This document shows, piece after piece, positions 26,449-36,305 of a stretch of 64,000 nt of DNA (position 1 is the first letter of the stretch; each line of letters starts with the position of its first letter). The position numbers and the translations under genes are program-made. The notes under the pieces were generated by a model that did not search any database, was not told where the DNA came from, and was given only the letters and a program-made list of their open reading frames with translations. This stretch comes from Pseudoalteromonas sp. T1lg75 (GTDB lineage Bacteria; Pseudomonadota; Gammaproteobacteria; Enterobacterales; Alteromonadaceae), in NCBI RefSeq assembly GCF_002964705.1, contig NZ_PQCD01000022.1, positions 1 to 64,000 on the forward strand, read 5' to 3'.

Positions 26449-26723
26449 AAGATCTACTAAACGTACAAGACTACCTATTTTCCATAGCCGATGTAGGTGA
26501 TTGGGAAGGCGATGAAGAGCTGGTGTGTGAACGCTTGAATGAGCTTATCCACCACGCTTGGGCGCGACTACCCGATGATTTAGGCTGTGAACAAATTGAC
26601 AGTATTATTTCCGGAATATGGGAACATCTTCGCGGTGACCTGGCATTGGTAGATGCCGAGTTAGAAGAGTTACTTGACTGGGTTGAACACTATATTGACT
26701 CGGCTCAAGATGAGCAGATGTAA
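26445..26723 (+). CDS. small acidic conserved protein between msrC and proQ
   Basis: The 92-residue, strongly acidic, probably helical protein starts MKDLLNVQDYLFSIADVGDW. It overlaps msrC by ATGA and lies 14 bp before proQ, so it is part of the same operon. No domain is recognised and no signal or membrane segment is visible. The position suggests a conserved operon member of unknown function. Confidence 0.7.
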   Translation: MKDLLNVQDYLFSIADVGDWEGDEELVCERLNELIHHAWARLPDDLGCEQIDSIISGIWEHLRGDLALVDAELEELLDWVEHYIDSAQDEQM

Positions 26724-26737
26724 TTAAAGGTTTAGAA

Positions 26738-27382
26738 ATGGAAACCACGAACAAGCTAAAAGACATTAACGAAGTATTGGCATTCCTTTACGAGGAATTT
26801 CCAAACTGTTTTAAACAAAAAGACGGCATTAAGCCTCTTAAAGTAGGTATCTTTAAAGACATCGCTGAGCGTATTGAAGGCAATGAAAAGGTCAGCAAAA
26901 CGCAGGTTCGTCAGGCGCTAAGAAAGTATACCTCGCACTGGCGCTACCTAGAGGCGGTGGTTAATAATGAATTCCGTGTTGACCTTGACGGCAACCAGGC
27001 CGAAAAGGTTGAGCAAGAGCATGTTGAGCACGCACAGACTGCACTTGAGCAAAGCCGTGCAAAAATGGCTAAGCGTAAAAAGCCAGTACGTGGTGCCAAA
27101 GAAGGTGACACAAAGGGTTACAAAAAACGCCCGCAGGGCAGTGGTAAACCTGGTGCAAAAGGCGCTAAAGTCAAAAAAGCCCCAGCCGCCGAGCCTCGTC
27201 GCAGCAATAAAGTTGAACCTTTGCCAAGCGAACAGGTCAAGGCTAATACCAAAGTTAAAGTAAAACTAGGTCAGGCATTGGTGAACGGTACCATCACGGA
27301 AGTTAATAAAGATGACATCCATGTTGAGCTGGTAACCGGCATGCAAGTTAAGACAAAAGCCGATAGCCTCTACCTGGTTTAA
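26738..27382 (+). CDS. proQ: RNA chaperone ProQ (FinO domain)
   Basis: The 214-residue RNA-binding protein matches small structured RNAs and mRNA 3' ends and supports osmotic control of ProP in E. coli. The N-terminal FinO domain (about residues 6-120) shows LAFLYEEFPNCFKQKDGIKP, LKVGIFKDI, QVRQALRKYTSHWRYLEAV and GNQA. A Lys/Arg/Pro-rich linker (about 120-165) leads to a small C-terminal Tudor-like domain (LGQALVNGTITEVNKDDIHV). The gene lies upstream of prc as in E. coli. Confidence 0.95.
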   Translation: METTNKLKDINEVLAFLYEEFPNCFKQKDGIKPLKVGIFKDIAERIEGNEKVSKTQVRQALRKYTSHWRYLEAVVNNEFRVDLDGNQAEKVEQEHVEHAQTALEQSRAKMAKRKKPVRGAKEGDTKGYKKRPQGSGKPGAKGAKVKKAPAAEPRRSNKVEPLPSEQVKANTKVKVKLGQALVNGTITEVNKDDIHVELVTGMQVKTKADSLYLV

Positions 27383-27397
27383 TAAAAGGAGTTGTGC

Positions 27398-29428
27398 ATG
27401 AGTAAGACGTTTTCACTCATCCCCCTGGTTGCTGCCCTTATCGCGGCACCGGCATTGGCCTCGTTGGACAAGGTCACCATTGCTGACTTACCTGTGTTGC
27501 AGCAAGAGTCGCAACATAGTACTGCCAGTAAGCGAGTAACCAACCTCTTTACCCGTGCACACTACAAACCGATTCGATTTAACGACGAGCTCTCGGCGCA
27601 GATGTTCGATCGTTATATCGAATCCTTGGATTTTAATCGCAGTATTTTTCTTGCTGGCGATGTCGCCCAGTTTGAGCAATACCGTGAAAAGTTCGATAAC
27701 GCCCTCAAGTCAGGCAAGTTAGACTTTGCCTATGACCTATTTAACCTCAGCATGAAGCGCCGGTTTGAGCGTTATCAGTATTCTTTGTCCTTACTCGACA
27801 AGCCATTCGATTTCAGTAAAGACGATAAGTACTATTTTGATCGTGAAGATGCTCCTTATGCCAGCACCGAAGCCGAGCTTAACGAGCTATGGCGTCAAAA
27901 GGTTAAGTATGACGCGTTACGTCTGAAATTGACGGGTAAGGATTGGGATGGCATCAAAGAGGTGTTGGAAAAACGTTATACCTACACCCTGAAGCGTTTG
28001 GTGCAAACCAAAAGTGAAGATGCGTTCCAGATCATTATGAATGCCTTTGCCCGCTCTATTGAGGCGCACACCTCCTATCTTTCGCCACGTCGTGCCGAGC
28101 AATTCAAAATGGACATGGATCTTGAGCTCGAGGGCATAGGTGCGGTGCTCAGTTACGATGAAGATTATACCGTGATCCGTTCATTGGTACCCGGTGGTCC
28201 AGCAGACAAAACAGGCGCCATTAAACCGGAAGACCGTGTAATTGGTGTCGCCCAGGGCGACGATGATTTTGTTGATGTGATCGGTTGGCGTCTTGATGAT
28301 GTCGTCGATCTTATCAAGGGCCCGAAAGGTACCTTGGTACGCTTACAGTACCTACGCGGTAAGGATGATCACGGCACTCCCAAAGTGGTGGAGATCACCC
28401 GTGATAAGGTACGCCTTGAAGACAGAGCGGCGAAGTCGCATGTTTTTGATGCCAGCTACTCACCAATGAGCAGCAAGATAGGCGTGATTGAAATTCCAGG
28501 CTTTTATAACAACCTCTCTGAGGATGTTAAAGGCGAACTGGTGAAGCTTAAAGAGCAAAAGGTCGACGGTATCATCATCGACTTACGTCAAAATGGCGGT
28601 GGCTCTTTGTATGAAGCAACCAAATTATCCGGCCTGTTTATCGACCAGGGCCCAGTGGTGCAAATTCACACCCTCAATGGTCGTATCGAACAGCAAAAAG
28701 ACAGTGATGGCGTAACCTATTATGACGGCCCGATGACGGTACTTGTTGATCGCTACAGTGCATCGGCGTCGGAAATCTTCGCCGCAGCAATGCAAGATTA
28801 TGGCCGCGCGGTGATCATCGGCGAACAAACCTTTGGTAAGGGCACGGTCCAGCAACACCGTGGTCTAGGCCGCAACTATGACCTTTACGATAACCCGCTA
28901 GGCAGTGTGCAATACACCATTGCTAAGTTTTACCGCATCGATGGCGGTAGCACGCAGCACAAAGGGGTGATCCCGGACATTAAATTGCCATCGCCTATTA
29001 ATCCGGCGGAGTGGGGCGAGAGCCAAGAAGACAATGCGCTTCCTTGGGACAGCATTATTCGTGCTAAATACGCCATGGTTGATAGTTTAGGTGACACCAT
29101 TGGTTACCTTAATGCCGAGCATAACAAGCGCATAGCCAAAGAGCCTGAATTCGGCTATGTAATGCAAGACATCGCCACCTATAAAGAAGAGAAAGACCGT
29201 AAGTTTATTTCGCTCAATGAAAAAGAACGCCTTAGTGAGCGTGATGAGCGTGAGCAATTGGCGCTACAACGCACGAACGAACGTTTAGCCCGATTGGGTC
29301 TGGATAAGGTGACCGATATCGATGACGCTCCTGAGGTGTTGGACGATTTTGACCCGTATCTCGAAGAAGCGGCATTAATCACCCAAGACTTTATCAAGCA
29401 AGGGCGTTTGGTAAAGAATAATAAGTAA
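27398..29428 (+). CDS. prc: tail-specific periplasmic protease Prc (Tsp)
   Basis: The 676-residue secreted serine protease of family S41 degrades periplasmic proteins with nonpolar C-termini and trims penicillin-binding protein 3 in E. coli. ATG 27398 follows AGGAG at optimal spacing; a TTG six bases upstream is less likely. The signal peptide ends near residue 20 (APALASLDK). A PDZ domain is at about 240-325 (GIGAVLSYDEDYTVIRSLVPGGPADKTG, broken across strands). The Ser/Lys dyad is in RYSASASEIFA and TFGKGTVQ. The length is typical for the gammaproteobacterial form. Confidence 0.95.
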   Translation: MSKTFSLIPLVAALIAAPALASLDKVTIADLPVLQQESQHSTASKRVTNLFTRAHYKPIRFNDELSAQMFDRYIESLDFNRSIFLAGDVAQFEQYREKFDNALKSGKLDFAYDLFNLSMKRRFERYQYSLSLLDKPFDFSKDDKYYFDREDAPYASTEAELNELWRQKVKYDALRLKLTGKDWDGIKEVLEKRYTYTLKRLVQTKSEDAFQIIMNAFARSIEAHTSYLSPRRAEQFKMDMDLELEGIGAVLSYDEDYTVIRSLVPGGPADKTGAIKPEDRVIGVAQGDDDFVDVIGWRLDDVVDLIKGPKGTLVRLQYLRGKDDHGTPKVVEITRDKVRLEDRAAKSHVFDASYSPMSSKIGVIEIPGFYNNLSEDVKGELVKLKEQKVDGIIIDLRQNGGGSLYEATKLSGLFIDQGPVVQIHTLNGRIEQQKDSDGVTYYDGPMTVLVDRYSASASEIFAAAMQDYGRAVIIGEQTFGKGTVQQHRGLGRNYDLYDNPLGSVQYTIAKFYRIDGGSTQHKGVIPDIKLPSPINPAEWGESQEDNALPWDSIIRAKYAMVDSLGDTIGYLNAEHNKRIAKEPEFGYVMQDIATYKEEKDRKFISLNEKERLSERDEREQLALQRTNERLARLGLDKVTDIDDAPEVLDDFDPYLEEAALITQDFIKQGRLVKNNK

Positions 29429-29442
29429 ACAATTACAAAGAC

Positions 29443-29467
29443 AAAAGGCGCGTTAAGCGCCTTTTTT
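29443..29467 (+). terminator. terminator of the msrC-proQ-prc operon
   Basis: AAAAGGCGC (29443-29451) pairs with GCGCCTTTT (29457-29465) and is followed by T. Confidence 0.9.
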
Positions 29468-29572
29468 ATTGATTAAGCGCTGCTAAATCTGCGCTGCTCT
29501 GGTAATCTTTGCGCTTATAATAAAAATAACCCTTGCCGCGTTGTGCTAAGAGGTGAGGGCAGGAGAGCGATT

Positions 29573-31048
29573 TTGACGACAACAAAACAAGCTAAATTAC
29601 TCGATGCAATGATCCCCATTACGGTGTTGATTTGCTTATTGGGCGCGGCAGTGTATCTCTACGGTGATAATTCATCATCGGGTCCAAACCAAATAGCCTT
29701 ACTTTTCGCTACCTTTACGGCGGCCTTGGTTGGCCTGAAAAATGGCTACACCTGGAAGACTCTTGAAGAGGCGATGATCAAGGGTATCACCATTTCTTTA
29801 GGCGCTATTTTGATCCTCCTTATGGTGGGGGCGCTAATTGGTACCTGGCTGCTTTCAGGAACCGTTCCAACCTTGATCTATTATGGTCTACAGATCATCA
29901 ACCCTCATTGGTTTTATGCTGCAAGCTGTATTATCTGCGGCGTGGTTGCCATGAGTATCGGCAGCTCCTGGACTACGGCGGCGACCATAGGTGTGGCCTT
30001 GCTGGGTGTGGCCAACGGCTTGGCGCTAGACCCGGTTGTGACGGCTGGTGCGGTTATTTCGGGCGCCTACTTTGGTGATAAGCTGAGTCCGCTCTCTGAA
30101 ACCACTAATCTGGCGCCTGCGGTAGCCGGTGCCGATCTCTTTACCCATATTCACCACATGCTCTGGACCACGGTACCAAGCTTTGTGATTGCCGTTATTA
30201 TCTTTATTTTTATGGGCTTTAATGCCGATGTGAGCAGTGACGCGACCAGTATCGATACCATGGTAAATCTGCTGGCGGCGAATTTTAATATTAATATTCT
30301 TAATCTGGTGCCTTTACTGGTGCTGTTGGTCTTGGCAATTCGCAAGATGCCAGCATTCCCTGCTATTTCTATCGGTGCCGTGTTAGGTGCGGTATGGGCG
30401 CTGCTATTTCAAAGTGATTTACTCGCGACTCAGGTAGATGTCAGCCAGGGTCAGTTGGTCGGCTACTTTAAACTGGTGTGGGCAACCTTCTTCGATGGCT
30501 TTGCTATTAGTACCGGGGATGCGAAAATGGACGACCTGCTTTCCGGTGGTGGCATGTCGGGCATGCTCAACACCACTTGGTTAATCATGATGGCGCTGAT
30601 GTTTGGTGCCATTATGGAAAAAACCGGTCTCCTTGAGGTGTTTGTTCGGAGTATCTTAAAGGTAGCCAAGTCCACCGGCTCCTTGGTGGCGGCCACCATC
30701 TGTACATGTATCGGTACCAACCTGGTGGCAGCGGACCAATATATCGCCATTGTTGTGCCCGGGCGCATGTTTAAAGAAGAATATAAAAAGCGCGGCTTAC
30801 AACCGGTCAACTTGTCTCGTACCCTTGAAGATGGCGGTACCATTACCAGCCCCTTGATCCCTTGGAATACGTGTGGTGCCTATATGCAAAGCGTACTTTT
30901 GATCAATCCGTTTGATTATGCCTTGTATGCCTTCTTTAATTTAATCAATCCGGTACTTGCTGTGATCTACGCCTACCTAGGCATCAAAATTCTTCGTATT
31001 GAACCCAAGCACCTGCAGCCTGAGGTAAAAGAGCAAAGCCAGGCGTAA
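29573..31048 (+). CDS. nhaC: Na+/H+ antiporter, NhaC family
   Basis: The 491-residue inner-membrane antiporter has about 11-12 helices. TTG 29573 is the preferred start because AGGAG at 29561-29565 sits seven bases before it; the longer GTG frame at 29543 lacks a site. NhaC-type motifs include MVGALIGTWLLSGTVPTLIYYGL, SIGSSWTTAATIG, GAYFGDKLSPLSETTNLAP and GTNLVAADQYIAIV (the longer ones broken here across helices). The family exchanges cytoplasmic Na+ for H+, or malate/lactate variants do so for other solutes. It is in keeping with a marine or saline habitat. Confidence 0.9.
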   Translation: MTTTKQAKLLDAMIPITVLICLLGAAVYLYGDNSSSGPNQIALLFATFTAALVGLKNGYTWKTLEEAMIKGITISLGAILILLMVGALIGTWLLSGTVPTLIYYGLQIINPHWFYAASCIICGVVAMSIGSSWTTAATIGVALLGVANGLALDPVVTAGAVISGAYFGDKLSPLSETTNLAPAVAGADLFTHIHHMLWTTVPSFVIAVIIFIFMGFNADVSSDATSIDTMVNLLAANFNINILNLVPLLVLLVLAIRKMPAFPAISIGAVLGAVWALLFQSDLLATQVDVSQGQLVGYFKLVWATFFDGFAISTGDAKMDDLLSGGGMSGMLNTTWLIMMALMFGAIMEKTGLLEVFVRSILKVAKSTGSLVAATICTCIGTNLVAADQYIAIVVPGRMFKEEYKKRGLQPVNLSRTLEDGGTITSPLIPWNTCGAYMQSVLLINPFDYALYAFFNLINPVLAVIYAYLGIKILRIEPKHLQPEVKEQSQA

Positions 31049-31074
31049 GCCAAACACAGCGATTAATTGTAGTT

Positions 31075-31098
31075 CGGGCATCAAATGATGCCCGCTTT
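31075..31098 (+). terminator. hairpin between nhaC and pepN
   Basis: CGGGCATCA pairs perfectly with TGATGCCCG (9 bp). It is followed by CTTTAAG, a short T-run, so it is a probable but weak terminator. Confidence 0.65.
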
Positions 31099-31121
31099 AA
31101 GTTTCAGGAGACAGTCAACTT

Positions 31122-33739
31122 ATGACCACGACCCAACCTCATGCCCAATATTTGCGCGATTACCAAGCGCCTGCTTTTTTTATCGATGAACTTGAGCTGG
31201 AAGTACAATTAGCGCCACTTAACACACAAGTGGTGGCCCGCTCATTGGTGCGTGCCAACGCCGACAACCCCAGCGCTCAATTGGTACTTGATGGCATAGA
31301 TTTAACCTTGCTCAAGGTTCGCATTAATGAGCAAATACATTCTGCTTATCACCTAGAAGATGAGCAGCTGGTGATTGAACAACTCCCGCAGCAACCCTTT
31401 ACGCTTGAAATCACCACCGAATGCGCGCCGCAAAGTAACACCTCACTGGAAGGCCTGTATTTGTCCGATGGTGCTTATTGCACTCAGTGTGAAGCGCAAG
31501 GCTTTCGTAAAATCACTTATTTCCTTGACCGCCCAGATGTGATGGCCAGCTATAAAGTGACTATCGTCGCTGACAAGGCACAATTTCCTCACCTTTTATC
31601 AAACGGTAATAAAATTGATAGCGGTGATTTAGCTGACGGCAAGCATTTCGCCACCTGGCAAGATCCATTTAAAAAACCCAGCTATCTTTTCGCCCTGGTG
31701 GCGGGGGACTTCGATGTGCTACGCGATACCTATACCACGGTCTCAGGGCGCGAGGTGGCGTTGGAGCTGTATGTTGATAAGGGCAATTTGACTAAGGCAC
31801 CCCATGCTATGGCGTCATTAAAACGGGCGATGCAATGGGATGAGCAGCGCTTCGACCTCGAATATGACCTGGACGTGTATATGATAGTGGCGGTCGACTT
31901 TTTCAATATGGGCGCTATGGAGAACAAGGGCCTTAATATCTTTAACTCCAAGTGCGTATTGGCCAATAGTGACACCAGCACAGACAGAGATTTCCACCTG
32001 ATCGAGTCGATTGTCGGTCATGAGTATTTCCACAACTGGACCGGCAACCGAGTAACCTGCCGTGATTGGTTTCAGCTTTCCTTAAAAGAAGGCTTAACCG
32101 TATTTCGCGATCAGGAATTCAGTAGCGATCTGGGGTCGCGGGCCCTGAACCGTATTGATGCGGTGAAGGTGATGCGCACGCATCAGTTTGCCGAAGACGC
32201 CGGTCCCATGGCGCATCCTATTCGCCCAGAAAAAGTCATCGAAATGAATAACTTTTACACCGTGACCGTGTATGACAAGGGCGCCGAAGTGATCCGCATG
32301 CTGCATACCTTGCTGGGTGAGGCGGGTTTTCAAAAGGGCATGAAGCTGTATTTTGAGCGTCATGATGGCCAAGCGGTGACCTGTGATGACTTCGTTGCGG
32401 CGATGCATGATGCCAATGACACGGATTTATCCCAGTTTTCGCGCTGGTATGGACAAGCGGGCACGCCCTTGGTGTCGGTGCAGGAAGAATATGACAGCGC
32501 GACCAAACGCTATACCCTGACTTTAACGCAAACCCATAAGCCGACCGCAGAACAGCCCCACAAGGAAAACTTGTTAATTCCGGTGGCGATCGAACTGTTG
32601 GACCAACAGGGACAGCCCATGACGCTGATGCGCGACGGCAAGGTCCTGGATAAAGTTTTGCACCTCACTGAGGAGCGTCAGGACTTCGTTTTTGAGCAAG
32701 TTGACGAACGTCCGGTAGCCGTACTTTTTGAAGACTTTTCGGCGCCGGTGCAGGTGCAGTTGATCAGGCCCTCGCGGATCAGCTTCATATTGTCCGCCAT
32801 GCCAGCAGCGACTTTAGCCGTTGGGATGCGCAGCAAGCGGCATTAAGTCATTGTGTTAACCAGGCGTTGGTAAAGGGTGAAGCCAAGCCTGAGTTACCCA
32901 AGGCAGTGCTAGACACCATGAGCGAACTGTTAAATGGTGTTTTATCTGGCAGCGAAGTCGATTTGGCTCTGATTGCCGAGTTATTGTATTTACCTAGCTT
33001 TGAAACCCTAAGCAGCAGCCACAGCGAGATACCGGTCGATGCGCTCAACGCGATTATCACAGCCTTTGAAGCTGAGATAGCGACGCATTTACAACAACAC
33101 TTGCAAGCGGTGTTAGTGCACTTTAACGATGATAAGCAGCAAAATGCACACAGTGCAGCGGTACGCGCCTTGCTTGGTGCTTGCATGTACTATCTAGCCC
33201 GAATTGACGGTGCCACAGACTATATTGCCGAGCAGGCCAACACCGGGTCTATGACTTTGTCGCTGGCGGCGCTAAAGGCCTTGGTATTGGCTGAACATGA
33301 GCAGCAAAATACCTTATTGGCTGCGTTTGCAACGCGCTGGGCCAATGACGTACTGGTATTGGATAAGTGGTTTAATTTGCAGGCTTTGAAGCGTGGTGAG
33401 CACGCCTTGGTTGAAATTAACGCCTTGTTTGAGCATCCACATTTCTCTTGGCAAAACCCTAACCGGGTAAGAGCCTTGTTGGGGCCATTGACCATGAGTA
33501 ACCCCAGTGTTTTTCATCATAAAGATGGCCGTGGCTATGAGTTACTCGGCGATGCACTGGTGAAACTAAATGAGATCAACCCGCAAAATGCATCGCGTTT
33601 AATAACGCCGCTGTTGGCATGGCGCCGTTATGATTCGGGTCGCCAGCAACTGATGCGAGCTCAATTGCAACGTTTGATGACATTGCCGAAACTGAGCAAA
33701 GATCTCTATGAAAAGGTAGAAAAAGCGTTAGGTGAATGA
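31122..33739 (+). pseudogene. pepN: aminopeptidase N, interrupted by a single frameshift
   Basis: The M1-family zinc aminopeptidase is split into two frames. The first runs from ATG 31122 to a stop at 32846 and holds the catalytic half: GAMENKGLNIF substrate motif, zinc site VGHEYFHNWTGN with the downstream Glu in LKEGLTVF. Homology continues in the -1 frame from about 32762 (GAT CAG GCC) through to 33739 (NPNRVRALLGPL...). The whole span is about 872 codons, the normal PepN length, so one base is missing near 32755-32765, or the sequence has an error. If real, only a 574-residue form ending in unrelated residues is made. Confidence 0.85.
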
Positions 33740-33960
33740 GCACTAAAACCTATTACTTTACCTTATCGTTAACCTATGAGCAGTGCTTGGCCTATTACCG
33801 AGGCCAAGTCACTGCCATTCAGGTATGCGATGATAATCGTCGTCGTATCCGTTTTCCCGCCGCCAAAATATTACCGCATATGTCCCAGCTGGGCATTCGT
33901 GGTCGGTTTCGCCTTACCCTGACCCCGGAAAATAAATTCGTCGCCCTGGAGCGAATTTAA
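33736..33960 (+). CDS. DUF2835-family small protein
   Basis: The 74-residue protein matches the DUF2835 type (YYFTLSLTYEQCLAYYRGQV ... IRFPAAKILPHMSQLGIRGRF), a family of unknown function that commonly follows pepN in gammaproteobacteria. The start overlaps the pepN stop by ATGA, so translation is coupled to the end of pepN. If pepN is truly frameshifted this coupling would be lost. The 242-bp region 33961-34202 behind it is AT-rich and holds TTAC-N6-GTAA at 33984-33997 and CGTTAACG at 34009-34016; no known site is assigned. Confidence 0.85.
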   Translation: MSTKTYYFTLSLTYEQCLAYYRGQVTAIQVCDDNRRRIRFPAAKILPHMSQLGIRGRFRLTLTPENKFVALERI

Positions 33961-34202
33961 AAACAAAAACTTTTTAGATTGTTTTACGTTAATGTAAATT
34001 GCATTTGTCGTTAACGTTATTGTCATGTATAAAAATAGTGGTAGGATGTCATACCATTAGCAGATGAAACGGAAATTTAACGCCAGGTACAACACATTGA
34101 TGTAGACTGTTTGTAACTGTAGCGTATCCTTTCAAATGCACAAGACTACACTAAAAACAATAACTTGATCTAAAAATTACCCGCGCTAAGGGGGAAGCAA
34201 CA

Positions 34203-36293
34203 ATGATAAGACAGCCACTATTTGCAAAGCATCGATTAGCGCTCAGCGTCGGCGCAGCGATGTTGGGCATGAGTAGCGCCGCACACAGTGCCAGCTTTAC
34301 GGTTGGTGATTTCGATATCAATTTTGATTCGACTTTTTCATACGGTCAGAGCATTCGTACCGAAAACCGTGATTTCGATCAGTACGTGGGGAAGAGTAAT
34401 CACCCACGTTTCGACTGGAGCAATTACAACGCAGCGCTTAATCCCATCTATAGTTCCAGCGACGTTTGGAGCCAACCCGGTGCCTATTCCAACAATGGTG
34501 ACGCCGGTAACCTGAATTTCGACAAGGGCGATACGTTTTCGCAATTGTTAAAAGGGACTCATGAACTAGCGATCAATGGCGACTCTTACGGCTTATTCAC
34601 CCGTTTCATGTATTTCTATGATTTTGCGCTGATGGATGGCGACTATGCCTATACCAACCCGGTATCTGGCGAAAGCGTTGACCCATGCGATTACGACGAA
34701 ACCAAAGAGCAGGTGTGTGCCGACTTCCGCCTTCTTGATGCCTTTGTGTGGGCCGACTTCGATTTTAATGATGGTCAAAACCCGCTATCACTGCGTTTAG
34801 GCCAGCAGGTTGTAAACTGGGGTGAAAGTACCCTGATTTCACACGGCATCAACGTGAACCCGGTTGATATCGACCGTTTAAAAGCGCCGGGCGCTGAGTT
34901 AAAAGAAGCCTTTATCCCCGTGGGGATGTTTTGGGCCTCGCTGGGTATCACCGAAAACCTGTTCCTTGAAGGTTTCTATCAATATGAGTGGCATGAAACC
35001 CGCTTACCGGCGACGGGCAGTTATTTCTCTACCAATGATTTCGCCTCGGAAAACGGCTTTAACCAAAACGTTCAATTAGGCTTTACCTCCAACCCGGACA
35101 TTGACCTGGCGTTTTTAACCGACAGGCTGAACAACCTCACTTCAGATTGGCAGGCGGCTGCGGCGGCGCAGGGCATCGACCCGACTTCTGCAGCAGGCCA
35201 GGAACTGCTTGCAAACATGTATCTGGCCTATCCAACCAAGGTGGCCCTTAAGGGCGAGGGTAAGCGCGGTAAAACAGAGCCCAGCGATGGCGGTCAATAC
35301 GGTTTACGCTTAGGCATGTTTATGCCTGAATTGAACGACACCGAGCTGGCCTTGTATTACATCAATTACCACAGCCGTCGTCCGGTGATCTCAGGTCAGG
35401 TTTCTGACTTCACCGCCATTGGTGAAGACCTGGCGATGATCATGAGCACAGAGATCAATAGCGATAATGTTAACGATCTGAAGGCCTTTACCAAGGCTAA
35501 ACTGGATTACCCAGAAGATATCAAACTCTATGGTTTAAGCTTTAACACTTCTATCGGCGAAACCGCGTTGGCCGGTGAATTCGCTTTCCGTGAAGACGAG
35601 CCATTCCAGGTGGATGACGTAGAGTTACTGTACGCGGGTATGCCAGAGCAATTAGCATTGGCGGGATTACGTACGGAATTTTCGGGTATTTCTCAGCTAA
35701 GCCCGGGCGATGCCACTGCGGTAGTTGGCCCAGGTGGTACGGCTCAAGGCTATATTTTGCGTAATACGGCACAAGTGCAATTTACCGCAACGCATCTGTT
35801 TGGCCCAGCACTCGGTGCCGATAGCTGGGCGGTGCTTGGTGAAATCGGTGGTGTGCGTATCAATAACATGCCGGCCTATGATGAATTACGCTTAAATGTA
35901 TCCGGCACCGGTCGTAGCGGCGTTATTCAAGGTCCATTGGCGGATGATTATTCGGCGTTACATATGGCGCTGTCTAACGGTCCAGAAACTAACCCATTCC
36001 CAACGGCGTCGGCCTGGGGTTATCGTCTAGTCGCCAAAGGCGATTATTATGACTTGTTCTCCGGCGTTAACTTCTCGCCACGCTTCGTATTCTCACACGA
36101 TGTCAATGGTATTACCCCAGATCCCATGTTCCTGTTTATTGAAGACAGAAAATCATTGGGAATTAATATGAATTTTAACTATCAAAATACTTGGTCTTTT
36201 GATTTAGGTTACAACTCATTCTGGGGCGGCGGCGCCACCAATACTTTTGCCGATCGTGATTTTGTTTCCTTTAATATCAAATATTCAATTTAA
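34203..36293 (+). CDS. DUF1302 outer-membrane protein
   Basis: The 696-residue exported protein has a signal peptide ending near residue 29 (SSAAHSASF). The mature protein begins with the DUF1302 pattern FTVGDFDINFDSTFSYG and is rich in alternating polar and hydrophobic strands, consistent with a beta-barrel. RLGQQVVNWGEST is a family hallmark. The AAGGGGG site precedes ATG 34203. It is the first of four genes (with DUF1329, YCF48-like and MMPL genes) that recur together in Pseudomonas and relatives. DUF1302 proteins are thought to be outer-membrane channels for hydrophobic compounds; no direct function is established. Confidence 0.85.
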   Translation: MIRQPLFAKHRLALSVGAAMLGMSSAAHSASFTVGDFDINFDSTFSYGQSIRTENRDFDQYVGKSNHPRFDWSNYNAALNPIYSSSDVWSQPGAYSNNGDAGNLNFDKGDTFSQLLKGTHELAINGDSYGLFTRFMYFYDFALMDGDYAYTNPVSGESVDPCDYDETKEQVCADFRLLDAFVWADFDFNDGQNPLSLRLGQQVVNWGESTLISHGINVNPVDIDRLKAPGAELKEAFIPVGMFWASLGITENLFLEGFYQYEWHETRLPATGSYFSTNDFASENGFNQNVQLGFTSNPDIDLAFLTDRLNNLTSDWQAAAAAQGIDPTSAAGQELLANMYLAYPTKVALKGEGKRGKTEPSDGGQYGLRLGMFMPELNDTELALYYINYHSRRPVISGQVSDFTAIGEDLAMIMSTEINSDNVNDLKAFTKAKLDYPEDIKLYGLSFNTSIGETALAGEFAFREDEPFQVDDVELLYAGMPEQLALAGLRTEFSGISQLSPGDATAVVGPGGTAQGYILRNTAQVQFTATHLFGPALGADSWAVLGEIGGVRINNMPAYDELRLNVSGTGRSGVIQGPLADDYSALHMALSNGPETNPFPTASAWGYRLVAKGDYYDLFSGVNFSPRFVFSHDVNGITPDPMFLFIEDRKSLGINMNFNYQNTWSFDLGYNSFWGGGATNTFADRDFVSFNIKYSI

Positions 36294-36305
36294 AAGGGTA
36301 TCCGT

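Noticed and set aside
31122..33739. Programmed ribosomal frameshift in pepN
   Set aside because: No slippery heptamer, stimulatory pseudoknot or conserved precedent for PepN recoding; mutation or sequence error is simpler.
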